14,174 nucleotides of DNA. It comes from Clostridiales bacterium. Lineage in GTDB: Bacteria > Bacillota_A > Clostridia > Christensenellales > Aristaeellaceae. Position numbers and translations under genes: made by a program. Positions 6,602-12,814 of the stretch are shown piece after piece. The stretch lies in the NCBI GenBank assembly GCA_012514855.1, contig JAAYZL010000179.1:1-14174 (forward strand), written 5' to 3'. The notes under the pieces are model-generated. The model ran no database searches and was not told the DNA's origin. It saw nothing but the letters and a program-made list of their open reading frames with translations. The stretch's first letter is position 1, and the number at the start of each line of letters is the position of its first letter.

Positions 6602-7837
6602 ATGAATGCAAAGTCCGGCAGCAACCAGACGGGCCTGAAGGACGCGAATCTGAGCAGGATTATCCGGGCGCTGCACTTCGACGAGAACTGCACGCGCGTT
6701 TCGCTCGCCCGCGATATGGGACTGACGCAGGCGTCGATCACCAAACTGGTCAACGAGCTCATCCGCTCCGGGCTGGTGGTGGAGACCAACAGCGTCGAAT
6801 CCTCCAAGGGCAGGCGCCCGATCCGGATCAAGCTCAACGGGAACAAGTACCTGACGCTGTCGGGCCGCGTCAACCGCGACTACGTGTCCGCGGCGCTTTA
6901 CAATATAAACGGCCGGCTCTGCTACTATAACGACGAGAGAATACGGCCCGCCGGCGGCGCGCGCGAGGCGATGAACCACCTGAAGCGCATGATGCGGGAA
7001 GGTCTTCAAATCGCGCAGGCGACCGTGCTGGGCATCGGCATGGCGCTGCCGGGGCCGTTCGACGCGCGCCACGGGCGCATCGCCCTGATGAGCGGCTTCC
7101 CGGGGTGGGAACAGATCGACATCCGCCGGGAACTCAACGAGGCGCTCGCGCTGCCGGTCTTTTTGGAGCAGGACGCCAATTGCGGCGCGCTCGCGGAACT
7201 GTGGTACGGCAAGTACAGAAACCTGAACAACATGCTCTACATCGCCGGCGACCGCGGCGTGGGCGCGGGGCTGATTCTCAACGGACAGCTCTACAAGGGC
7301 ATGTCCGGCTTCGCGGGGGAACTGGGCCACATGAGCATCAACTGCTTCGGCCCGCTGTGCGAATGCGGCAACCGGGGTTGCCTGGAATTGTACGGCTCCG
7401 CGGTGGCCCTGGAGGAGGAGTACCAGCGCTCATTGTTCGATCTTTGGCAGCGGGGGGAAGGGCGCAGCCGCGCGGGAAGCGTAACGGCCCGGGACATCTG
7501 CCGGATGGTCCGCGAGGACGACGCCCTGGCCAGGTGCGCGTATGAAAAGACGATAGGCTATCTCGCATTCGGCACTGCGGGGATGATCAATACCCTCAAT
7601 CCCGAGGCGGTCATCTACGCGGATCGCATCACCGAGGGCGGACAGTTTTTCCTCGAGGTGGTGCGCGAGACGCTCAAGCGCCATCTGATGCGCGATGTGT
7701 ACGAAGAACTGATCGTCGATACGAGCGCACTGCAGAACGCGCCCACCGTGCGCGATCCGATGCTGCTCGGGGCAAGCGTGCTGGTAATCGAGCAAATGCT
7801 TGAGACGCCGTCGCAGACGCTGTTGAACCAGCCCTGA
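6602..7837 (+). CDS. ROK-family transcriptional regulator (XylR/NagC-like repressor)
   Basis: The 411-residue protein has an N-terminal winged helix-turn-helix (about 13-75; LTQASITKLVNELIRSGLV is the recognition-helix region, with SSKGRRPI as the wing) followed by a ROK sugar-binding domain. GIGMALPGP (144-152), EQDANC (189-194) and the zinc signature with His243 in GELGH, then CECGNRGCLE (253-262), are all present. The kinase phosphate-binding motif DxGGT is replaced by a degenerate SGRVNRD stretch, as expected for a regulator rather than a sugar kinase. It probably represses the divergent transporter operon and its own operon and is relieved by the imported sugar. The ribosome binding site is weak (GAGG about ten bases before the ATG). 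The kinase gene follows after 19 bases, in the same operon. Confidence 0.94.
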   Translation: MNAKSGSNQTGLKDANLSRIIRALHFDENCTRVSLARDMGLTQASITKLVNELIRSGLVVETNSVESSKGRRPIRIKLNGNKYLTLSGRVNRDYVSAALYNINGRLCYYNDERIRPAGGAREAMNHLKRMMREGLQIAQATVLGIGMALPGPFDARHGRIALMSGFPGWEQIDIRRELNEALALPVFLEQDANCGALAELWYGKYRNLNNMLYIAGDRGVGAGLILNGQLYKGMSGFAGELGHMSINCFGPLCECGNRGCLELYGSAVALEEEYQRSLFDLWQRGEGRSRAGSVTARDICRMVREDDALARCAYEKTIGYLAFGTAGMINTLNPEAVIYADRITEGGQFFLEVVRETLKRHLMRDVYEELIVDTSALQNAPTVRDPMLLGASVLVIEQMLETPSQTLLNQP

Positions 7838-7856
7838 TTTTGAAGGAGGGTGTCTG

Positions 7857-9350
7857 ATGCCGCATTACCTGGGAATCGACTTGGGCACCACGGGGCTCAA
7901 GGCCGTGCTGGCGGACGAGGCCGGTTCCATCGCCGGCATCGGCTATCGCGAATATTCCTTGGACATTCCCCGCACGGGCTATGCCGAGCAGGACCCGGAG
8001 CGGTGGCACCGCGCGATGTGCCGGGCCATCGCGGACGTGCTGAAGCACACGGGCGTTCCCGCCGCCGATATACGCTGCGTCGGCCTGTCCGGCCAGATGC
8101 ACGGCCTGGTGATGCTGAACGGCGGGAACGACGTGCTCTGTCCCGCCATCATCCACTGCGACGGCCGCGCGGCGATCGAAAAGCAGGAGATTCTCGCGCG
8201 CGTGGGAATTGAAAAAATGGGGCGCTGGGTGCAGAATCAGGTTCACTCCGGATTCCAGGCGCTGTCGCTCATGTGGATGCGGCGCAATCGCCCGGATCTG
8301 TATGCGCAGATGCGGCACGCGCTTTTGCCAAAGGATTACCTCCGCTACCGGCTGACGGGCGAGATCGCGACCGAGCCCACGGACGCGTGCAGCACGCTTC
8401 TGTACGATTGCCGCAATATGCATTGGAGCGCGGAACTGCTCGAAGCCGTCGGCGTGGACGCCTCCGTTCTTCCGGACGCGAACCACCGCCCCTACGAGGT
8501 TGCCGGGACGGTTACAAAGCGGGCGTCCGAGGATACGGGGCTCGCATCGGGCACGCCCGTAGCCTTCGGCGGCGGCGACCAGCCCATGCAGGCGGTCGGC
8601 AACGGCCTGCTCAGGCCCGGCAGCTCCTCCGTGAACCTCGGCACTTCCGGGCAGGTTTTCGTGGCAATGGACGAGCCGCTCTACGATCCGCTGTTGCGGA
8701 CGCATACCTTCTGCCACGCGCCCAAGGGCACGTGGTACGTGATGGGCGCCGTGCTGAACGCCTGCCTGGCTTTCAACTGGTTTATCGACAATGTGTTGAA
8801 AAACAAGGACTTTTCCGGGATGGACGCGGAGGCGGGAGAGGTGCCGCCGGGGGCGAGAGGGTTGCTGTTTTTGCCATACCTCACCGGCGAGCGCACGCCG
8901 CACATGAGCGAGCGCGCGCGGGGCGCGTTTATCGGATTGACGCTGAATCACGGGCGCGCCGAGATGGTTCGCGCCGTGCTGGAGGGCGTGGCCTTCTCCC
9001 TGCGCGACGCGCTGGATGTCGTGCGCAGCCTGAAACCGCCCGTCGGGCATATGGTTATCTCCGGCGGCGGCGCAAAAAGTGAACTGTGGAAACAGATTAT
9101 CGCGGACGTTTTTGAGCTTCCGCTGTACGTTTCCAGCATGCAGGAGCAGGCTGCTCTGGGCGCAATACTATGCGCGCAAGTCGCCTGCGGCGCGTACGCC
9201 TCCTTGGACGAAGCATGCGCGGCAACCGTGCGCTACGCGCCGTCCCCGATTTTGCCGAACGCCCGCAATTCCGCGCTGTATCGCGAATCGTTCGACCTCT
9301 ACTGCGAAGCTTATCGGCACAATATTCCCTTGTTCGAGCGGATGTGGTGA
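7857..9350 (+). CDS. xylB: Xylulokinase-like FGGY carbohydrate kinase
   Basis: The 497-residue protein has normal FGGY length. DLGTTGLKAV at 8-17 is the N-terminal phosphate loop. GLSGQMHG (76-83) is the xylulokinase-type substrate motif. AEQDPERW (43-50) and LLPKDYLR (156-163) closely resemble E. coli XylB. GGGDQ (238-242) carries the catalytic Asp241. NLGTSGQ (260-266), YLTGERTPHM (341-350) and ISGGGAKSELW (401-411) complete the ATP site. It would phosphorylate a ketopentose in the cytoplasm, D-xylulose by default. The start is ATG with GAAGGAGGG seven bases upstream. It is co-transcribed with the ROK gene. No xylose isomerase is seen in the window, so the substrate may come from the dehydrogenase or from an enzyme encoded outside. 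D-apulose kinase, an FGGY relative, is an alternative given the split transketolase. Confidence 0.9.
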   Translation: MPHYLGIDLGTTGLKAVLADEAGSIAGIGYREYSLDIPRTGYAEQDPERWHRAMCRAIADVLKHTGVPAADIRCVGLSGQMHGLVMLNGGNDVLCPAIIHCDGRAAIEKQEILARVGIEKMGRWVQNQVHSGFQALSLMWMRRNRPDLYAQMRHALLPKDYLRYRLTGEIATEPTDACSTLLYDCRNMHWSAELLEAVGVDASVLPDANHRPYEVAGTVTKRASEDTGLASGTPVAFGGGDQPMQAVGNGLLRPGSSSVNLGTSGQVFVAMDEPLYDPLLRTHTFCHAPKGTWYVMGAVLNACLAFNWFIDNVLKNKDFSGMDAEAGEVPPGARGLLFLPYLTGERTPHMSERARGAFIGLTLNHGRAEMVRAVLEGVAFSLRDALDVVRSLKPPVGHMVISGGGAKSELWKQIIADVFELPLYVSSMQEQAALGAILCAQVACGAYASLDEACAATVRYAPSPILPNARNSALYRESFDLYCEAYRHNIPLFERMW

Positions 9351-9358
9351 CGTTGTCC

Positions 9359-9387
9359 CCGCAATAATTTCTTCGGCGGTTCTTTTT
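9359..9387 (+). terminator. Weak terminator-like structure after the kinase gene
   Basis: CCGC (9359-9362) can pair with GCGG (9376-9379), followed by TTCTTTTT. The stem is only four base pairs with a long loop, so this is tentative. It is the only T-rich run after a dyad downstream of the ROK-kinase operon. Confidence 0.25.
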
Positions 9388-9398
9388 ACCCCCGGCTG

Positions 9399-9500
9399 TG
9401 TCGCTCTCCGCTTGACGTAGCGCTGCTGCGCCTGCGCTCCGGCTCCTTGCCGGGAACAAAAATCCCTCGCCGGGTTCCACAACTTCCGTGGTGGGCGGGG
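9399..9500 (-). repeat. Intergenic repeat, copy 2 (degenerate)
   Basis: Read on the minus strand this stretch contains GGCGAGGGATTTTTG, then GGAGCCGGAGCG, GCAGCAGCGCTACG and GAGAGCGACA, the same blocks in the same order as copy 3 at 12481-12563 and partly copy 1 at 689-737. The CTGATTTA termini are not found here, so this copy is decayed or recombined. It occupies most of the first half of the 406-base gap between the kinase and the BlaI-like gene. Confidence 0.65.
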
Positions 9501-9528
9501 CACCAGGCACTTTACTTCTGCGCTTCAC

Positions 9529-9627
9529 ATGTTAAATCCACGGGAACTTTTTTATGCGATCATCGCCAAATTTATGGAGGAACAAAATGCACCTGCAAAT
9601 AGCGCAAATTGGCAGGTGCTTGAGTAG
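9529..9627 (+). CDS. Possible 32-residue small protein or gene remnant
   Basis: An open frame starts MLNPRELFYAIIAKFMEE and ends at TAG 9625-9627. Its composition (amphipathic helix, mixed charge, normal residue use) looks more like protein than the surrounding repeat, but no ribosome binding site precedes the ATG and no family is recognised. A different-frame 21-codon ORF (9587-9652) with GGAGG six bases before its ATG overlaps it. That GGAGG is part of the Met-Glu-Glu codons of the first frame. At most one of the two is real. It could be a decayed gene end left beside the repeat. Confidence 0.25.
   Translation: MLNPRELFYAIIAKFMEEQNAPANSANWQVLE
9589..9619. other. 8-bp perfect inverted repeat, possible hairpin
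   Basis: GCACCTGC (9589-9596) and GCAGGTGC (9612-9619) are perfect complements around a 15-base loop. It precedes the BlaI-like promoter by about 70 bases. No T-run follows on the plus strand. Its role is unknown. Confidence 0.4.
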
Positions 9628-9663
9628 AGTCCAGAGATTCCTTCCACTATAACCAAACAAGGG

Positions 9664-9677
9664 TAGGCGTTTGCCTA
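9664..9677. promoter_or_regulatory. Candidate operator upstream of the BlaI-like gene
   Basis: TAGGC-GTTT-GCCTA is a 14-bp perfect dyad located ten bases before the -35 box. Another TAGGC half-site at 9721-9725 falls just after the -10 box, and the larger words TGCCTAAT (9672-9679) and ATTAGGCA (9719-9726) form an 8-bp inverted pair flanking the promoter. This geometry suits a dimeric repressor that binds both sides of its promoter. It does not contain the TACA/TGTA words of classic BlaI/MecI operators. Confidence 0.42.
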
Positions 9678-9686
9678 ATTTTCTCG

Positions 9687-9715
9687 TTGACAAACCGGAT
9701 GGCGGATGGTATACT
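9687..9715 (+). promoter_or_regulatory. Promoter of the BlaI/BlaR1-like operon
   Basis: TTGACA (9687-9692), a 17-base spacer and TATACT (9710-9715) form a near-consensus vegetative promoter, with a start near 9722 and a short leader to the ATG at 9757. Confidence 0.85.
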
Positions 9716-9756
9716 CCGATTAGGCAGATGACTAACCGGAAAAGGAGGAGATTCCC

Positions 9757-10131
9757 ATGGAGAGGGGACACGCGCTGACGGATGTGGAGTGGCGACTGAT
9801 GCAATGCCTATGGAAGGGCGGTGCGATGACGCTGGGAGAAATCATGGCGGATGTTTCGCGGGATACAAGCTGGACGAAGCATTCGGTGATTTCGTTTTTG
9901 AAGCGCATGGCTGCAAAGGGATATGTCGATATATCGACGGAGCGCCCGATTCGATATCGCACATTGCTGGATCAGCATGAGGCCATGCGGACAAAGACAA
10001 GGCAGGTGCTGAAGAATGTCTTTGACAACAATCTGGTGACATTGGTGCGAAATGCGGTGATTGAGCAGCCTCTGTCGGATGTCGAGGTGGATGAGCTGAT
10101 CGATTTGCTGAAAAAGGGAAGAGAGAAGTGA
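9757..10131 (+). CDS. BlaI/MecI/CopY-family transcriptional repressor
   Basis: The 124-residue protein has the family length. Its N-terminal winged helix starts LTDVEWRLMQCLWKGG (7-22), the usual 'LT..E..vM..lW' opening. The recognition helix is around SWTKHSVISFLKRMAAKGYV (38-57), and the wing region is STERPIRYR. The C-terminal dimerisation helices include PLSDVEVDELIDLLKK. Asn99 falls where BlaI of Staphylococcus is cleaved by BlaR1 (Asn-Phe), here Asn-Ala, so signal-dependent cleavage is possible (alignment by eye). It presumably represses its own operon. AAGGAGGAG precedes the ATG. The membrane peptidase gene follows after 37 bases, the standard partner arrangement. Confidence 0.93.
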   Translation: MERGHALTDVEWRLMQCLWKGGAMTLGEIMADVSRDTSWTKHSVISFLKRMAAKGYVDISTERPIRYRTLLDQHEAMRTKTRQVLKNVFDNNLVTLVRNAVIEQPLSDVEVDELIDLLKKGREK

Positions 10132-10168
10132 GCGCCTGCAAGATCGACACAGTGGGAGGATTTCGGCT

Positions 10169-12356
10169 ATGCTGGAAATAGTTTTGCAGTCGTCGCTGTT
10201 GATTGCGATCCTGATCGCGTTGCGGCCGTTGCTGAAGCGCTGGATGAGCGCGCGCGCTGTATGCGCTGTGGCTGTTGCCTGCGCTGCGGATGCTGGTCCC
10301 AATATCGCTTCAGAGCCCTCTGAGCTTATTGAACGCGGTTCGGCCCGTCGTCGAGCGCGCGCAGGATGCCGTTCAGAGTCCCGCATTTCGGCCAACGGCA
10401 ATTGCTGCACCGGTGTCCGCGCAGGGCGTCGCAGATACTGTTGCAAACGCACCGCCCATTGCAGACATGAACGCGCCGACTGTAATGACCGCGGATACGG
10501 GTATGACGGTATCGGAGGTGCTGTTCTGGATCTGGTTGGCAGGCGCGGCGCTTTTGTGTACATACATGATCATTGTCAATTTGGGTCTGCACCGCAGAAT
10601 GCTTGACCAAATTTCCTTCATCGGAGCGTCACGCGGATTGTCGGTCTATCTCGCCCGTGACATTGCTTCCCCGTGCCTGATGGGGGTGCTCCGACCGAGA
10701 ATACTGTTGCCCGAGGACATCGCGCAGAACAGAAATGTATGCGATATGGCGTTACGGCACGAGCTTGCGCACCATCGACGGAAGGACAACTGGTGGGCGC
10801 TTCTGCGAAGCATACTGCTGTGCGTATACTGGTTCAATCCATTGGTCTGGTTCGCGGCGAAATTGAACTGTGAAGACTGCGAAAAAGCATGTGACGAGGC
10901 CGTGTTGAAGGGCATGAGATCAAGCGCGCGCGAAGCCTACGGCATGGCGCTGATTGCTCTATTGCGAAAAAGCGCTCGCCGCATGGAACCGCTGATCAGC
11001 GGCACGACGATGATGTCATGCGGCAAGAAGCTGATGCGAGAACGCATCGGGTTGATCGCGGCGGAGAGACGGATGCGCGTCGGACGAGCGGCGCTTGCCG
11101 CGGCGATGATCGTGTTTGCTCTGGTGATTACTTGCTCATCGGCGGAGATGGGAAATGGCGACCAGGCCGAAATCCACAGCCTCGAAACGCCCCAGCCCGG
11201 AGAGACTGCTCCTATCATCGGCGCAGAGCGGGGCGACGGCAGGGCGCCCGATCAGACCATCACGCAGCATATCGGCGATCCGGACACCGCGGCATCCTTG
11301 GCGGCGGCTGATCCGGAGGACGCGATGGCCGCTGAAGCGATCGCGCTGTACGAATCGCATCTGCCATGGGCGTCGTATGCCGATGTTGAGCCATCGGCGC
11401 TGACGGATCTGTCGCGGCTTGGCGAGGTTCAAAACAGCTATGCTTTCTATGGTAGGCAAAGTGAAGATGGCGACGGTTACGTTCTCGGCGTGCTGACGGC
11501 GGCCGAATCGCCGCTGCGCGAGGGGCAAAGGGCATGGGACACCGAGCGGGACGTCTACTGCGATGCGAACGGCAATATCGTCGATGCGAGTGTCGTGCCC
11601 TCTGTGCTCAATGTATACGGGAGCGGCGAAGTGATCTTCGTCATGACTGATCGGCAAATAGCCGAGCCGTCGCTGTACGCCGACAACGGCTGGCTGAGAG
11701 CCGCGCTGATCAATGGGGAATGGGAGATCGTGCGGGACTGTGCGAGCCGCGGCGCAAGCCTCTGCGTTCCGCCAACCCCGTACTTGCGCGTTCGTTTTGA
11801 GAACCCTTACCGTTACCATGTCGAGTACATCCCGCTGACGAATGAGCAACTGATGCGATCCTACGCGGACTCCCGGCTATATACCTGGGAGGAATACGGC
11901 TCCGACGGGCTGACGCTCATGACGGATGAAACGCCCGAATACGCGTACAATTTGCCCATCGCTGAATCCCTGCTGAAGCTTGCACAGGAGCGGTGCAACT
12001 ACCAAATCGGGTCGCCCGCGGACATCGGCTCGCTCCGCGCGGCAAAGCTCCGCGTCGAGCGATGGGATGGCACGCTGATCGCCGAACAGCGCATCGACGA
12101 TCCGGAACCGCTCGCGGAATTGGAGGCCCTGCTGCGCGGCGCCCAACCCACCGGGGGAAGCAAGAGCCCCTATACGGGCTGGCTGACGCTTGAAATGGCG
12201 GACGGGCGGTCGCTCACGATCCTCAAGACCACGGATGAATCGCCGCTGATCGTCTTTGGCAGCAGCTGCTACTATGAAATGAGCGAAGATGAAAACGCGC
12301 GCTTCTGGTCAACCTTCCCGGATGTGCGCGATGCCATGCGGTATTGCCCTAGGTAA
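10169..12356 (+). CDS. BlaR1-like M56 membrane metallopeptidase/sensor, with a frameshift near the 5' end
   Basis: The gene starts at ATG 10169 with GGGAGGA eight bases upstream and encodes a first membrane helix (MLEIVLQSSLLIAILIAL). At the (GC)5 tract 10248-10257 the frame shifts. The continuation, ALYALWLLPALRMLVPI, lies in the frame open to 12356. That long frame has no ribosome binding site of its own; its first start-like codon is TTG 10275. It contains a membrane helix near FWIWLAGAALLCTYMII, the zinc-protease motif HELAHH (residues 162-167 counted from 10275), CDEAVL with the third-ligand region, and another helix AALAAAMIVFALVIT. Then follow about 400 extracellular residues with no recognised domain and no K-T/S-G of penicillin-binding sensors. 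By family it would sense a signal and trigger loss of the BlaI-like repressor. As read, it is inactive unless the frame is restored. The C-terminus ends inside the terminal repeat of the element that follows. Confidence 0.85.
10248..10257 (+). other. Frameshift site in the BlaR1-like gene: (GC)5 tract
   Basis: Ten bases, GCGCGCGCGC, follow ATG-A at 10244-10247. With five GC units the upstream frame runs into Ala-Val-Cys-Ala-Val and loses homology. With six units it reads Met-Ser-Ala-Arg-Ala-Leu-Tyr-Ala-Leu-Trp-Leu-Leu-Pro, a normal second membrane helix. Gain or loss of one dinucleotide is thus sufficient to switch the frame. Confidence 0.75.
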
Positions 12357-12590
12357 GCGCTGATTTATTCGGCGGCGGGCCTGCCGGTTGCTTTTCCGCC
12401 CCCACAAGGTTGCTTTCCCTTAAGGGAAAGCAAGTCGCCGCGCGACCGTGCGATTCAAATGGATTTGAATCGCACGCCGTTGTCGCTCATCCGGTCGCCG
12501 TAGCGCTGCTACGGCTCCCTTCCGGCTCCGTGTGGGGACGAAAAATCGCCTCGGCGCTCCACCAACCTCATTAAATCAGTGCTTACTTAG
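12349..12590. repeat. MITE-like intergenic element, copy 3 (242 bp, terminal inverted repeats)
   Basis: The left end, CTAGGTAAGCGCTGATTTA (12349-12367), and the right end, which on the minus strand reads CTAAGTAAGCACTGATTTA (12590-12572), match at 17 of 19 positions. Inside are three perfect dyads: a 24-bp palindrome centred on TTAA (12410-12433), a 30-bp one with 14-bp arms (12447-12476), and GCCGTAGC / GCTACGGC (12497-12515). There is no coding frame, so mobility would require a transposase supplied elsewhere. The left terminus contains the TAA stop of the BlaR1-like gene, so insertion may have set that protein's C-terminus. The minus strand carries the GGCGATTTTT and GGAGCCGGAAGGGAGC blocks shared with copies 1 and 2. 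No clear target duplication was found. Confidence 0.7.
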
Positions 12591-12591
12591 C

Positions 12592-12711
12592 ATGTGGGAG
12601 CGAGAAAGTCCACAAGAATATCGTCGGGAGGAGAAAAGCATTCGAGAGAGCGGGCGGCTAATGCGGCGGCCGGCATCGACCATCTCGCGGGACCCCATTA
12701 TAGAGATATGA
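12592..12711 (+). pseudogene. Possible transposase helix-turn-helix relic (IS30-like)
   Basis: A 39-codon frame ending at TGA 12709-12711 contains SIRESGRLMRRPASTISRD at about residues 16-34. This resembles the 'SIREIARxLGRSPSTISRE' helix-turn-helix at the N-terminus of many IS30-family transposases, preceded by a SPQEYRREE stretch. There is no catalytic DDE domain and no ribosome binding site, and the frame stops at once, so it would be a decayed fragment. It directly abuts the right terminus of the 242-bp element. The match is by eye and short, so chance similarity is possible. Confidence 0.35.
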
Positions 12712-12726
12712 AAAAACCGCTGTCAA
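12697..12726 (-). promoter_or_regulatory. Orphan leftward promoter with consensus boxes
   Basis: On the minus strand TTGACA (12726-12721), an 18-base spacer and TATAAT (12702-12697) match the vegetative consensus. Transcription would start near 12690 and run leftward through the possible transposase relic, the repeat element and the antisense of the BlaR1-like 3' end. No convincing gene lies downstream; the only small frame seen there is about 30 codons without a ribosome binding site. Confidence 0.6.
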
Positions 12727-12731
12727 GCGAA

Positions 12732-12741
12732 TTTTCGAAAA
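12732..12741. promoter_or_regulatory. Palindrome between the divergent promoters ahead of glutamine synthetase
   Basis: TTTTCGAAAA is a perfect 10-bp palindrome located between the leftward -35 box (12721-12726) and the rightward -35 box (12757-12762), a position suited to an activator or shared operator. It does not fit the GlnR consensus (TGTNA-N7-TNACA). Confidence 0.3.
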
Positions 12742-12756
12742 GTTACCGGCGCTTAA

Positions 12757-12785
12757 TTGACACGGTGCGCCTCGCGGATTATGAT
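12757..12785 (+). promoter_or_regulatory. Promoter of the glutamine synthetase gene
   Basis: TTGACA (12757-12762), a 17-base spacer and TATGAT (12780-12785) predict a start near 12792 and a leader of about 23 bases, with GGAGG at 12805-12809 just before the ATG at 12815. Confidence 0.82.
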
Positions 12786-12814
12786 AGACGCAGCATTTGC
12801 ATACGGAGGCGTTT

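Noticed and set aside
10275..12356. Independent start of the sensor peptidase at TTG 10275
   Set aside because: No ribosome binding site precedes it, and it would lose membrane helix 1 and the start of helix 2, both present just upstream in another frame. A frameshift explains the data better.
12410..12433. Intrinsic terminator for the BlaR1-like gene
   Set aside because: The stem is perfect, but no U-run follows on either strand and it lies within the repeat element, so it was annotated only as part of that element.
12349..12590. CRISPR array or tRNA-like structure in the palindromic element
   Set aside because: The palindromes differ from each other, there are no regularly spaced direct repeats, and no cloverleaf with conserved tRNA positions can be formed.
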